Source: DRPN01 sp964599235 (GTDB taxonomy: Bacteria; Bacteroidota; Bacteroidia; Bacteroidales; VadinHA17). Taken from it: 64,000 bases of DNA. The stretch lies in NCBI GenBank assembly GCA_964599235.1, contig CAZRDX010000040.1, positions 1 through 64,000 of the forward strand. Direction: 5' to 3'. Shown piece after piece: positions 1-8,349 of the stretch; positions within the stretch are counted from its first letter, which is position 1, and every line of letters begins with the position of its first letter. The position numbers and the translations under genes were made by a program. The notes under the pieces are model-generated. The model saw nothing but the letters and a program-made list of their open reading frames with translations, had not been told where the DNA came from and ran no database searches.

Positions 1-501
1 CTCCATGCACAGGTGGTCATCACCAATCCGAAATTTGACCTTTATAAATACAAAACCTACGGGTTTGTTCCACCCGACGAGGCTTTTCTTCAGAGTCATG
101 AGCATGCAGCCAGGGCTTTGCAGCGGGTACAGGATGCTGTCCGTCATGAGATGGATCTGCGGGGAATTCGTTATGCCGAGAAGCCGGAGTTGCTGATCAA
201 CATCGGCATTGTGGTGGAAGAAAAGGTCCAAACGCGGGAGACCACCCTACGGGATGCCCGTTATATGGGGCAAAGGAACTATCACTGGGAAGCAGGAGAG
301 GTACAGGTCGGCACCTATAAGGAAGGAACGGTCACCCTCGATTTCATAGATGCTGCCCACAACGACCTGGTCAACCAGGCACAGGCCTCTGAGTTCGTGG
401 TAAAGAATCAAAAAAATCAGGTAAAAAGGATCAACCGTATGATCGCAAAGGTCTTCAAAGCCTTGGATAAACAATCGAAGTTGCTGGAAAAAGAAAAATA
501 A
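1..501 (+). CDS. DUF4136-like envelope protein, 5' end outside window
   Basis: The frame is open from the first base and reads LHAQVVITNPKFDLYKYKTY, so the start codon lies before the window and LHAQ is probably the tail of a signal peptide. A GTG at position 13 is an unlikely start because it would cut into the mature domain. The N-terminal strand followed by D-x-Y-K-Y-K-T-Y is typical of DUF4136 proteins, which are small exported or lipid-anchored proteins of unknown function common in Bacteroidota. The C-terminal stretch is lysine-rich. The next gene starts 6 bp downstream on the same strand, so the two may be co-transcribed. Confidence 0.7.
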   Translation, partial: LHAQVVITNPKFDLYKYKTYGFVPPDEAFLQSHEHAARALQRVQDAVRHEMDLRGIRYAEKPELLINIGIVVEEKVQTRETTLRDARYMGQRNYHWEAGEVQVGTYKEGTVTLDFIDAAHNDLVNQAQASEFVVKNQKNQVKRINRMIAKVFKALDKQSKLLEKEK

Positions 502-507
502 TCATCC

Positions 508-2157
508 ATGAAGAACATAAAGTATTACTTCAAGTATTCTCTGTCAGCATTCGTATGCACTGCACTTTACATCACATCTCTCTCCTTGAATGCTCAGACC
601 CCTTTGAAGGACGGACCGGTGCCGGAGAGCTGCACGAGCATCATGGTGGGGCGGGAAGCTACGTCCGACGGATCGGTCATCACAAGCCATACCTGTGATG
701 CCTGGTACCGGACATGGATCGACGTGGTTCCGGCAAAGGACCATAAGCCGGGAAGCCGGCACAAGGTCTACAAGGGGACGCTGCACACTTCGACTGCCTG
801 GAGCCGTGAAGGGGTAGAGCCGGCAGGGGAGATACCGGAAGCATCCCACACCTATGCCTACCTGAACACGGCCTATCCCAGCATGAACGAGAAGCAGCTG
901 GCCATTGGTGAGAGCACTTTCGGCGGGGCAAAGATCCTGCACAATGAGAACGGGATGTTCCTTATCGAGGAGCTGGAGCGGGTGGCTCTGGAACGGTGCA
1001 CCACCGCGCGGGAAGCGATCCGTCTGATCGGTGACCTGATCAGGCAGTATGGCTATGCCGACTGGGGAGAATGCATCACCCTAGCGGATACCAAGGAGGT
1101 GTGGCACATGGAGATCGTAGGTCCCGGTCCGGGCAAACCGGGTGGTGTGTGGGCAGCCCAAAGGATCCCTGACGATCATGTGGGCATAGCAGCGAACATC
1201 TCCCGCATCGGAGAGATCGATCTCAACGATCCCGACCATTTCATGGCATCCGACAATGTTTTCAAGGTGGCCAGGAAGCTGGGACTGTGGGACGGCAAGT
1301 CCCCTTTCAGGTTCTGGAAGGCTTACGGCAACACGAAGAAACCGTTTTCCATTCGGGAGTTCTTCGTTTTCAGCACCCTGGCTCCGTCGCTCCATCTTTC
1401 CTATGATGCTGAAGAACTTCCATTCTCTGTCCATCCTGATCATCCGGTAGACATAAGGGAGGTACTGGCTTTGTTCCGTACCACGTATGACAGCACGGAA
1501 TGGGAGATGATCCGGAACCTCCGGGTGCCGGTAAAACGACGGGACAAGGATGGAAACGAGGTGGTGGACACCGTGATCAGTCCGGCTGCCCATCCCTGGC
1601 TGGCACGGGACAAGCGGGAGCTGTTGAATGCTCTGAAACCGGGAGTGGTGAAGCGTGACCGTCCTATCTCGGTGCAGTATTGTGCCTATTCGTGGGTGGT
1701 ACAGCTCCGGGGTGACCTCCCCGATGAGGTAGGGGGAAGGATGTGGTTCAGCCTGGACATTCCCCGCCTGAGCGCAAGATTCCCCATCTATGCGGGGAAT
1801 CTGAGCGTACCGGAGAGTTACCGCATTGGCGGTGAGGATCATTTCAGTCGTTCTTCGGCTCTGTGGGCTTTTCGGCGGGCCAACCGGCTGGCTCTCGTAA
1901 AATGGGGTGAAGGACGCAAGGTGATCGAACCGGTGGTGGTGGATTATGAAGAAAAGGCTTTCGACGAAGTTCCCTACATTGAAAAAAGAGCTCTGGAACT
2001 GCTGGAAGAAGACCGGAAGAACGCCGCACAGGGAGATACCACGATGCTGGCACGGCAATACCTGACCCGTTACAGCAATGCTTTTGCAAGAAGCATCACG
2101 GAACACTGGTGGGAGCTTGGAGACCGGCTGTGGGTAAAGTTCAGGTGGAGTTTCTGA
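508..2157 (+). CDS. Exported C69-family dipeptidase
   Basis: This 549-residue protein is a peptidase family C69 (PepD/U34) enzyme, an N-terminal-nucleophile hydrolase that cleaves dipeptides. A signal peptide ends near LSLNAQ (residue 30), and the likely nucleophile is Cys42 in ESCTSIMVGREAT, the motif that starts the mature enzyme in this family. Further family features are YGYADWGE, GIAANISRIGEIDL and the late SSALWAFRRANRLA segment. Export to the periplasm fits a role in peptide scavenging. Length is normal for the Bacteroidota members. The start is an ATG 6 bp after the preceding stop codon. A weak hairpin followed by T-rich sequence lies just after the stop. Confidence 0.88.
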   Translation: MKNIKYYFKYSLSAFVCTALYITSLSLNAQTPLKDGPVPESCTSIMVGREATSDGSVITSHTCDAWYRTWIDVVPAKDHKPGSRHKVYKGTLHTSTAWSREGVEPAGEIPEASHTYAYLNTAYPSMNEKQLAIGESTFGGAKILHNENGMFLIEELERVALERCTTAREAIRLIGDLIRQYGYADWGECITLADTKEVWHMEIVGPGPGKPGGVWAAQRIPDDHVGIAANISRIGEIDLNDPDHFMASDNVFKVARKLGLWDGKSPFRFWKAYGNTKKPFSIREFFVFSTLAPSLHLSYDAEELPFSVHPDHPVDIREVLALFRTTYDSTEWEMIRNLRVPVKRRDKDGNEVVDTVISPAAHPWLARDKRELLNALKPGVVKRDRPISVQYCAYSWVVQLRGDLPDEVGGRMWFSLDIPRLSARFPIYAGNLSVPESYRIGGEDHFSRSSALWAFRRANRLALVKWGEGRKVIEPVVVDYEEKAFDEVPYIEKRALELLEEDRKNAAQGDTTMLARQYLTRYSNAFARSITEHWWELGDRLWVKFRWSF

Positions 2158-2160
2158 GCC

Positions 2161-2196
2161 TTTCAGGAGGGCCGGTTCCTGAGGATTTTTTATTTT
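2161..2196 (+). terminator. Probable terminator after the C69 peptidase
   Basis: TCAGGA (2163-2168) pairs with TCCTGA (2177-2182), extended by two G-T pairs and followed by a T-rich run at 2186-2197. The same T-run contains TATTTTTG (2191-2198), which matches the Bacteroidota -7 element, so a promoter for the next gene may overlap the terminator. Confidence 0.45.
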
Positions 2197-2221
2197 TGGA
2201 GACAAAATCAGATCACTTGTC

Positions 2222-2854
2222 ATGAAAAGTGTCGGGAGGATCATCTGGCTGTTTTTGTTCTTCTTCCTCGGGGCGTTGATGCCTGTGAGAGGGCAGCTCA
2301 TGTATCCTCACTATCCCGGAGGATATTTCATGCCGCCTCCTGCGCCCGGGACAGAGAACGGAAAAGAAGAACGGACATCCGACGACGGTCCGGGCATACG
2401 CCTGGGCCTCCGGACAGGAGCAAGCTATCTGAGCATGTCGGGGTTCCGGGGTTTCTCCACGTTCATAGCCCCTGAGCTTTCATGGCAGATGAGTCCCCGT
2501 TTCTTCATCACGGCGGGTGTCCGTGCCGATCAATGTTTTCCTACCGGGGGTATCTATTCCTCCGGAGAGATGAGGGCAGGGAGTGTTCCGGCAACCTCTT
2601 TTCTTTTATATGCTAGCGGCACATACCTGCTCCGGTCCAACCTCTCCGTCACGGGCAGTGTCCTGAAGAACATATCATCGACAGGTTCTCTTCCGCCTTT
2701 TGTACGGAATTACCGCTACGTACCCGATCAGTATTCGATACGCATGGACTATCAGATCACACCCTCCATTCATTTCGGCGCGGAGTTCCGGTACATGAAC
2801 TATCAGGGCAGCTCCTTTCTGCCCGGCGGGAACCCATATTTGATGCATTGGTGA
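2222..2854 (+). CDS. Small exported beta-barrel-like protein, unknown function
   Basis: I do not recognise the family. The 210-residue product has a clear signal peptide (hydrophobic residues 8-22, probable cut after PVRGQ), then a proline-rich linker (GGYFMPPPAPG), then alternating aromatic and polar strands such as RLGLRTGASYL, FFITAGVRAD and IHFGAEFRYMNY. This pattern suggests a small outer-membrane beta-barrel or porin-like fold, but the last residues do not end in the usual aromatic C-terminal strand. The start ATG lies about 24 bp after a TATTTTTG promoter-like element. It converges on the thioredoxin gene, with 6 bp between the stop codons. Confidence 0.6.
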   Translation: MKSVGRIIWLFLFFFLGALMPVRGQLMYPHYPGGYFMPPPAPGTENGKEERTSDDGPGIRLGLRTGASYLSMSGFRGFSTFIAPELSWQMSPRFFITAGVRADQCFPTGGIYSSGEMRAGSVPATSFLLYASGTYLLRSNLSVTGSVLKNISSTGSLPPFVRNYRYVPDQYSIRMDYQITPSIHFGAEFRYMNYQGSSFLPGGNPYLMHW

Positions 2855-2860
2855 GAACGG

Positions 2861-3466
2861 TCATTGAGCCAGCAGCTCATCCAGGAGTTTTCTGATCTTT
2901 CGGGAATTCCATTTGCTGGCACCTTTGTGTTCGAAGACGATGTTCCCTTTTCTGTCGATGATGTAAGTGGTAGGTATGGAACGGGAACGCAACGGTGGCG
3001 GGGCAGGGGTACGCTGGATGAACACCGGGAAGGTGTACTCATTCCGGCCGAGATATTCCTCAACTTTTCCGGGATCGTCGCCTGCGATCATCAGGAAAGT
3101 CACCTTTTTTCCGTAATCCCGGTAAAGCTTTTCGATGCCGGGCATTTCAGCCCGGCAGGGGGGACACCATGTAGCCCATAAATTGATGAACAGAACCCTG
3201 TCTTTGTAGTCGGCCAGGTGCACGGGTGTTCCGTCAAGCCTGTAAAACGTCCATTGCAGGTCTTTTTCCGTAAGAGACCGGATCGGCTGGGCAGAGATCT
3301 TCCTGAAAGGAGGATGTAGCACCGTCCGCATCAGTACCGGCCAGACGGTCCTCCGGGTGGAAGGGATCAGAAGGAGCAGAACCAGCAGATAGAAAAGCAT
3401 GTCCAGGAGGATCGACCACCATTTTTTTGATCTGAAGTAATTCTTTACTTTTTCTTTTATATTCAT
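2861..3466 (-). CDS. Membrane-anchored TlpA/ResA-like thiol-disulfide protein
   Basis: This 201-residue protein has one N-terminal membrane helix (about residues 19-36) and an extracytoplasmic thioredoxin-fold domain of the TlpA/ResA/redoxin type. The redox motif WCPPC places the active cysteines at 101 and 104, inside NLWATWCPPCRAEMPG, and the cis-proline loop is SIPTTYIID. Such proteins reduce or exchange disulfides in the periplasm, for instance during cytochrome c maturation or envelope protein repair. It is the third gene of a minus-strand operon, 15 bp after the PLP enzyme. No cytochrome maturation gene is nearby, so its partner is unknown. Confidence 0.88.
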   Translation of the reverse strand: MNIKEKVKNYFRSKKWWSILLDMLFYLLVLLLLIPSTRRTVWPVLMRTVLHPPFRKISAQPIRSLTEKDLQWTFYRLDGTPVHLADYKDRVLFINLWATWCPPCRAEMPGIEKLYRDYGKKVTFLMIAGDDPGKVEEYLGRNEYTFPVFIQRTPAPPPLRSRSIPTTYIIDRKGNIVFEHKGASKWNSRKIRKLLDELLAQ

Positions 3467-3481
3467 CGTATATTCAGTTTA

Positions 3482-4600
3482 TTATATTGATCTGGAGCTT
3501 TCGATCCATTCTCCCCGGCAGGTGAGGTATCGTCCCATCAGGTTGGCTGTCAGGCAGGAGTGGACCGGATAAAAAAGGAGCAGATCCCCCGGTCGGACCT
3601 TGGCGGAGATCCTCCCGGGCAGATGCAGGATGCCATGTTCCTGGGAGAGAGCTTTTATGAAAAGTTCTGTCAGGGGGTGACCGGAGGTGATATCCACACC
3701 GAGTCCGTAATGGGAAAAAGTTTCTGCAGCAAGCCTTTCCCTGGAAAAATGGACGGCACCGCCATAAAGGATCGCTTCATTCCTTTCCGGGTGTATTTCC
3801 GTGACAGGGCAGGCAAGAGCCACAGCGATCTGTTCCGGGCGGCAGGCCCCAAGCTGCCACTGCATCAGATCGTAAAAGACAAAATTTCCCGGCCGCATCT
3901 CATCGATCCCTCTGATCTCTTCCAGCAGACTGAAGGCAGGCGTGTCTCCCATGGAGATCAGTACAGGATCGAATCGGATAAGAAAACGTTGCTGCACCTG
4001 TCTCATCCGGTTCAGTGCTGTCCTGTGTTTTCCCAGGATCTCAGCAGTTCCGGAGGCATGGTAAGTGTCCCCGGTATGGGAGATCAGTCCCCGGAAATGA
4101 AGTTTTCTGCATCTTCCGAGGACATTGATGATCTTTTCCAGTGTGGCCGTATCTGTATACGACACACCGCTTCTCCTATAACCTGTATCGATCTCGACAA
4201 ATATGCCGGCAGGGGAAGAGAGTTCCTGTTCGAGGGCCTCGATGGTCTGCGGAGAGGAGGCCAGCAGGTTCAGTGTGATCCTTTCCGAGAGTTCACGGAT
4301 AAGCGTTTTTTCACGGATATTGACGGGGAAAGCCACGGTGATATCGTTCCATCCGTGGTGAGCGAAATATTCAGCCATCCTGAGGCTGGAGACCGTGATG
4401 GCCCGGATTCCTTCGTCGCGGAACCATTCCCCGATACGGGCTGAGCGGTGGGTTTTGAAATGGGGACGGAAAAAGATGTTGTTCTTGTGGGCTTTGTCCG
4501 CCATGCTGCGGATGTTTTCCCGGGCGGTGGTTTCATCCAGGAGGAGGGTGGGGCGGAGGATCTTCTTCTCCAGATTGCGGAAGGACGCAGCACATCTCAT
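3482..4600 (-). CDS. Alanine racemase-N / DSD1-like PLP enzyme
   Basis: The 372-residue protein is a fold-type III PLP enzyme related to D-threonine aldolase and D-serine dehydratase (DSD1). The PLP lysine is Lys49 in FFRPHFKTH. The C-terminal part contains PVHSC, like the His-x-Cys zinc site of the DSD1/DTA family. These enzymes act on D-3-hydroxyamino acids; the substrate here cannot be read from sequence. Its ATG overlaps the stop of the ComB-like gene in an ATGA, which suggests translational coupling. TlpA-like thioredoxin follows 15 bp later. A divergent activity on a sulfonated amino acid is possible given the neighbour, but that is inference. Confidence 0.82.
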   Translation of the reverse strand: MRCAASFRNLEKKILRPTLLLDETTARENIRSMADKAHKNNIFFRPHFKTHRSARIGEWFRDEGIRAITVSSLRMAEYFAHHGWNDITVAFPVNIREKTLIRELSERITLNLLASSPQTIEALEQELSSPAGIFVEIDTGYRRSGVSYTDTATLEKIINVLGRCRKLHFRGLISHTGDTYHASGTAEILGKHRTALNRMRQVQQRFLIRFDPVLISMGDTPAFSLLEEIRGIDEMRPGNFVFYDLMQWQLGACRPEQIAVALACPVTEIHPERNEAILYGGAVHFSRERLAAETFSHYGLGVDITSGHPLTELFIKALSQEHGILHLPGRISAKVRPGDLLLFYPVHSCLTANLMGRYLTCRGEWIESSRSI

Positions 4601-5292
4601 GCTTCTGACTTTTTCAGCAGCAGCAACCCCCGGGTCGCAGAGGGCAAGGCTTCCAGCACGTAGGGAAAACGGTCGGTTTCCATGGCCAGGTAATAATCCT
4701 CTTCGGGCGAGTTCATGTTGGAGGGATCAAAGAAACGTCTTCCGGTTCCCTGCCGGATGATCCTTTCCATCCTGGCAAGATCGCTTTTACGGTTGCGGAG
4801 GAGGTCTTCGATGTACCGGGCGCAGAGACGGTCCTCGTCGGCGGGAGTGACGGCGTTGTAGCCCATGGCCACTAGGCTGACCGCCGGGGGACGGATCTTC
4901 CGGAGGAAGCGGGCCGTGGCGCTGGCATTGACGAAGGCAGCTGCCAGGATCCTCGTGGCTTTGACGGCCTGCATGATGCCCCGTGTGCCTGCACTGGTGG
5001 TGAGTACAGCCACTTTCCCGTGCAGGTCGTGTCGCAATACCTCCGAGGGGGAGTTGCCCATATCGAAACCTTCGATCTTTTTTTCGTTCCTTTCACCTAC
5101 CAGTATCGTTCCTTGTGGGTCTTTCTCGCGGTGGGCAAAAGCAAGGCGGGGATCACCCGTGACCAGGACCTCACGGACACCCTGATGGTAGAGATAACAG
5201 GCCGTGGTAAAGGCCCGGAACACATCAATGATCACGGCCACTCCCGTAGCCCGGGCAGCTCCTTCCGCAAACTCAAGATGACGTATCTCCAT
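4597..5292 (-). CDS. comB: ComB-like 2-phosphosulfolactate phosphatase
   Basis: The 231-residue product matches the ComB family, Mg-dependent phosphatases that release phosphate from 2-phosphosulfolactate in archaeal coenzyme M synthesis. Seen motifs are VIIDVFRAFTT near the start, VGERNEKKIEGFDMGNSPSE and LTTSAGTRGI. The role of the bacterial homologues is not settled. I chose the ATG at 5292 (MEIRHLEF): a promoter at 5310-5342 would start the RNA near 5303, which excludes the longer open frame running back to 5544. No comA or comC is present in the window. It is the first gene of a three-gene operon with the PLP enzyme and the thioredoxin. Confidence 0.85.
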   Translation of the reverse strand: MEIRHLEFAEGAARATGVAVIIDVFRAFTTACYLYHQGVREVLVTGDPRLAFAHREKDPQGTILVGERNEKKIEGFDMGNSPSEVLRHDLHGKVAVLTTSAGTRGIMQAVKATRILAAAFVNASATARFLRKIRPPAVSLVAMGYNAVTPADEDRLCARYIEDLLRNRKSDLARMERIIRQGTGRRFFDPSNMNSPEEDYYLAMETDRFPYVLEALPSATRGLLLLKKSEA

Positions 5293-5309
5293 AGGTTCGT
5301 GTCGAATCC

Positions 5310-5342
5310 CAAAAATAATGAAACACAGGGAATCTGAGGAAA
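5310..5342 (-). promoter_or_regulatory. Promoter of the comB operon
   Basis: On the minus strand TATTTTTG (5317-5310) is a perfect match to the Bacteroidota -7 element TAnnTTTG. TTTC (5342-5339) stands in for TTTG with a 21-bp spacer. The predicted RNA start is about 10 bases before the chosen comB ATG. Confidence 0.55.
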
Positions 5343-5355
5343 GATACGTATCTTT
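5340..5355. repeat. Perfect 16-bp palindrome between divergent genes
   Basis: The sequence AAAGATACGTATCTTT is its own reverse complement. It touches the -33 region of the comB promoter on one side and contains a TATCTTTA, close to a -7 element, for the BrkB gene on the other. It could be an operator shared by both genes or a symmetric promoter element. Confidence 0.45.
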
Positions 5356-5398
5356 ATGGCGATGAAGGTGTTTTACGTCACATTTCAAGCATACTACA

Positions 5399-6736
5399 GT
5401 GAGCAGGTTCAGTGAAAGGTTCCGGGATCTGGTCCATTTCATTACGGTGGACATCTGGCGGGTTCCCCTGGAGGAGCTTCCCAAAAGAAAATCCTTTCTG
5501 TACAAACAGTTACGCATACTTATTCTGGCATACAGGGGGTTCAAGGAAGACCGTGTGCAGTTGCGTGCTTCGGCGCTGACATACTACACGATGTTGTCGA
5601 TCGTGCCTGTGCTGGCTCTCATTTTCGGGATAGCCCGGGGCTTTGGGATTGAGACCCTCATTCAGGAAGAGTTGATGAAGAGTTTTGAAGGGCAGCGTGA
5701 GGTATTGAAGTGGTTGCTCAATTTTGCTGACAAGATGCTGGAGATGACCAGTGGCGGCTGGATCGCCGGGATCGGTCTGCTGATCCTTTTCTGGTCGGTG
5801 ATCCAGGTACTGGGGAACATTGAAGGAGCCTTCAATCAGATCTGGCAGATCGGCAAATCACGTTCCTATCTGCGCAAACTGAGCGATTATTTTGCCATTC
5901 TGTTGTTTGCGCCGTTGCTGATGATCCTCTCAGGGAGTTTCACGGTGGTGATCACTGCCCGTCTTTCGGAGATTGCGGAAGGGAACAGCATCCTGGGGTA
6001 CATCGGTCCTGCCCTGATCACCCTGATGCGCCTGGCCCCATATGTCATGATGTGGTTGCTGTTCACCTTATTGTATCTGGTGATGCCCAATACGAAGGTG
6101 AAGTTCGGGGCGGCATTGCTGGCCGGTATTGTGGCCGGCACGCTCTTCCAGGTGATCCAGTGGGGGTATGTGACGTTCCAGGTAGGGGTTTCCCGTTACA
6201 ATGCCATTTACGGTAGTTTTGCGGCTTTGCCACTGTTCATGATCTGGGTCCATCTCAGCTGGCTGATCGTTCTTTTCGGGGCGGAACTATCGTTCGCATA
6301 TCAGAATGTCCGGCAATACGAGTTCGAGGCAGACACAGAGACCATCAGTCTGACCCTTTATCGTAAGGTGCTGTTGCTTGTCATGACGATCATCGTAAAA
6401 CGTTTTGCCAACGGAGATCCTCCCATGACATACGAAACTTTATGCGAGGAGCTCAAACTTCCGGTACGTCTGGTGAGGAGGATCCTCAATGAATTGCTGG
6501 AAACCGGTCTGTTGGTAGAGACCTTCACCGACGATCCGAGGGAGAGGGGTTATCTTCCTGCGATGGACATTCACCGGATCACGGTATATCTGGTCTTGTC
6601 GAGGTGGCAGGATCGGGGAAGTCATCATATCCGTATCCCGGATGCTGAGGAATACCATGCTGTGGAACGCTCCCTGGAGGAAATGGAAGATGCCGTGAGA
6701 GCTACTGCAGGCAACCGGCTGCTGCTCGATCTGTGA
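5399..6736 (+). CDS. YihY/BrkB-family membrane protein with C-terminal winged helix
   Basis: This 445-residue inner-membrane protein belongs to the YihY/BrkB family (once mislabelled RNase BN). The core carries about six membrane helices and the family signatures RASALTYYTMLSIVPVLALIF, GNIEGAFNQIW and YGSFAALPLFMIWVHLSW. After the membrane core, residues about 330-430 form a soluble domain with a winged-helix look (YETLCEELKLP, RILNELLETGLL), as in many Bacteroidota members. Its transport or scaffold role is unknown. The start is a GTG; no ATG fits the frame nearby, so this start is only fairly sure. It diverges from comB. Confidence 0.85.
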   Translation: MSRFSERFRDLVHFITVDIWRVPLEELPKRKSFLYKQLRILILAYRGFKEDRVQLRASALTYYTMLSIVPVLALIFGIARGFGIETLIQEELMKSFEGQREVLKWLLNFADKMLEMTSGGWIAGIGLLILFWSVIQVLGNIEGAFNQIWQIGKSRSYLRKLSDYFAILLFAPLLMILSGSFTVVITARLSEIAEGNSILGYIGPALITLMRLAPYVMMWLLFTLLYLVMPNTKVKFGAALLAGIVAGTLFQVIQWGYVTFQVGVSRYNAIYGSFAALPLFMIWVHLSWLIVLFGAELSFAYQNVRQYEFEADTETISLTLYRKVLLLVMTIIVKRFANGDPPMTYETLCEELKLPVRLVRRILNELLETGLLVETFTDDPRERGYLPAMDIHRITVYLVLSRWQDRGSHHIRIPDAEEYHAVERSLEEMEDAVRATAGNRLLLDL

Positions 6737-6762
6737 GTTTTTTTTCAACTCCTGTTGTCCGA

Positions 6763-7890
6763 TCATTCGTAACCTATGGCGGCATAGCCCACCCAGTGGT
6801 GCGGACTGGCAGGGGCTGTTGTCCCCATTCCCAGATCTTCCACGGGAATACGGGGATGATCGATGGAGTTGCGGTAGCCTATCAGGATGCCGGAAAGAGG
6901 CGGGGCTTTCTCAAGACGTGCAAGATACCAGGCGGTGAGCAGGCCCTGAGGTACGGAATAACGGCCGCACCATGTCCATTTGTACCGGGTATAGTCTTGC
7001 TCGCTGACGGTATAATGAAAGAACCTCCGAAGCCTGTCCGGCGTGACTCTTCCCGTAAGTGTACTGTCAATGATGGTATGTTCATGAGCCACGGCGAGGC
7101 TTGTTCCCTTTTCATCGGTACCATAGGGTGCATAGTTGTTTCCATGCCATCCTGAATCACCGTAATGCACGGCGTCGGTGGAGATGACGATCGCAAAATC
7201 AGGCCCCCATTGTAGATGATGTTCGGAGGTGATATCCTGGAGAGCATTTGCCAGGGCTTGTGCGATGGTGTCCATTTTCTCAAAAGACAGATAGGGGACC
7301 AAAATAGGAAGGATGGTAAGCCGACGATCGAAATATTGAAGGAATGGCAGGAGAGCTTCCAGGGAATGTTCCATGGCCATCATGGAGTCGTTGACGGTAT
7401 ACAGGGAAGTGTCAAGGCGGGCGATGAGTTCTTCCCGCAGCGGAGATACCGGAATGGTCCCCCATGGTCCCTGATAGGCGGTGAAAGAACCAAGAACGAT
7501 CCTGTCACGCAATCCCAGCAACCTGGCTTTGTGTGCCACCCCGAACAGAATGACCGTCGGAGCTTTGACATGCTGCAAAAGAGCAGGATACAGGTATCCA
7601 ACATAGGTGTAATCATCATGAGGGCAGACAGCTACGCGACAGGTGAGATTTTTCTGTGACCATTTCGTTAAGGAATCTCCTTCCATTCTCTTGATGCGCA
7701 CCATCAGTGAGTCCATCTGCCGGGCTGTATGGGCAAAACCTACGGTATCCACCAGCCCGCGCACCTTTTTTTCTTTTATAGACGAGGTTATCTGTGGTCG
7801 TCTGTGGACACAAGACGAACTGAGGATAAAGGTGGTCATAATTGCCAAAACGGCCAGGACCCCGGAAAACGGAAGGAGAAAAGTTTTCAT
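6763..7890 (-). CDS. Exported MEMO1-family lipoprotein (AmmeMemoRadiSam B)
   Basis: The 375-residue protein starts with a hydrophobic signal ending at Cys27 (ILSSSC), so it is probably a lipoprotein. The rest is a MEMO1-like domain related to class III extradiol dioxygenases. Conserved positions are seen in CPHDDYTYVG (His), MEHSLEALLPF (His), STDAVHYGD (His) and WCGRYSVPQG (Cys), which together resemble the metal or substrate pocket of MEMO1. The family is often found with AMMECR1 and a radical SAM gene; neither is here. It follows the small pterin-dehydratase-like gene by 41 bp on the same strand. Confidence 0.83.
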   Translation of the reverse strand: MKTFLLPFSGVLAVLAIMTTFILSSSCVHRRPQITSSIKEKKVRGLVDTVGFAHTARQMDSLMVRIKRMEGDSLTKWSQKNLTCRVAVCPHDDYTYVGYLYPALLQHVKAPTVILFGVAHKARLLGLRDRIVLGSFTAYQGPWGTIPVSPLREELIARLDTSLYTVNDSMMAMEHSLEALLPFLQYFDRRLTILPILVPYLSFEKMDTIAQALANALQDITSEHHLQWGPDFAIVISTDAVHYGDSGWHGNNYAPYGTDEKGTSLAVAHEHTIIDSTLTGRVTPDRLRRFFHYTVSEQDYTRYKWTWCGRYSVPQGLLTAWYLARLEKAPPLSGILIGYRNSIDHPRIPVEDLGMGTTAPASPHHWVGYAAIGYE

Positions 7891-7931
7891 GATGCCTCTT
7901 TTCCTCGAAATTTACAAAAAATCCTGGTTGA

Positions 7932-8177
7932 TCAACGGGCCGCTGCATTGATCAGATTGATCAGAATTACCTCCTTTTCCTTGAAAGTACCGGAGGAGGT
8001 ACGCAGAACCTTGACACGTACTTCAGCTTCAGAGATCCTTCTGAAACGGATCTTTTGTTCCTTTTCCTTGGCCAGTTTTCTGACCCTTCGGATGAAGCCT
8101 TCCACCTCTTCCTTTCTTTCAAAAAAGAAATGCTTGCTGATCGCATCTGTAGCGAGAATCCAATCCCTGTTATCCAT
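7932..8177 (-). CDS. Small pterin-carbinolamine-dehydratase-like protein
   Basis: The 81-residue product starting MDNRDWILATDAISKHFFF has the length and pattern of the PCD/DCoH fold: an N-terminal W-x-L, a phenylalanine-rich strand, an F-x-x-x-V-x-x-L-A helix, a strand VRVKVLRTSSG and a final KEVILINLINAA helix. The paired histidines that make the pterin dehydratase active site are missing where HHP is expected, so catalytic activity is doubtful and a binding or regulatory role is possible. The ATG at 8177 was preferred over a TTG at 8201 because the TTG lies in the promoter -7 element. It is probably co-transcribed with the MEMO1 lipoprotein. Confidence 0.55.
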   Translation of the reverse strand: MDNRDWILATDAISKHFFFERKEEVEGFIRRVRKLAKEKEQKIRFRRISEAEVRVKVLRTSSGTFKEKEVILINLINAAAR

Positions 8178-8198
8178 ACAGGCAGGTTTGTTACGGGA

Positions 8199-8206
8199 CA
8201 AAAGTA
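8199..8206 (-). promoter_or_regulatory. -7 element for the PCD-like / MEMO1 genes
   Basis: TACTTTTG on the minus strand matches TAnnTTTG exactly and lies 22 bp before the ATG at 8177. The upstream region is AT-rich, but its only TTG is 23 bp away, slightly outside the usual spacing. Confidence 0.45.
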
Positions 8207-8320
8207 CATTAATTTAGAATAAATAAAAACAATATGGTTTCATGCATTTATAATCCACAATATGTCATCACTTTTCAATGAAAGTTGATCAATGCGGTTT
8301 TGCCTGATTTGCACAAAAAG

Positions 8321-8345
8321 AAAAAGGCCCGTCCGGGCCTTTTTT
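8321..8345 (-). terminator. Intrinsic terminator after tRNA-Lys
   Basis: AAAAAGGCCC and GGGCCTTTTT form a perfect 10-bp stem around a 4-base loop, with a T-run on either strand. It lies 5 bp beyond the tRNA 3' end and could work in both directions. Confidence 0.85.
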
Positions 8346-8349
8346 GCCG

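Noticed and set aside
6737..6762. Possible terminator between BrkB and MEMO1 genes
   Set aside because: Only a 5-bp GAGTT/AACTC stem around a T-run is present, too weak to call.
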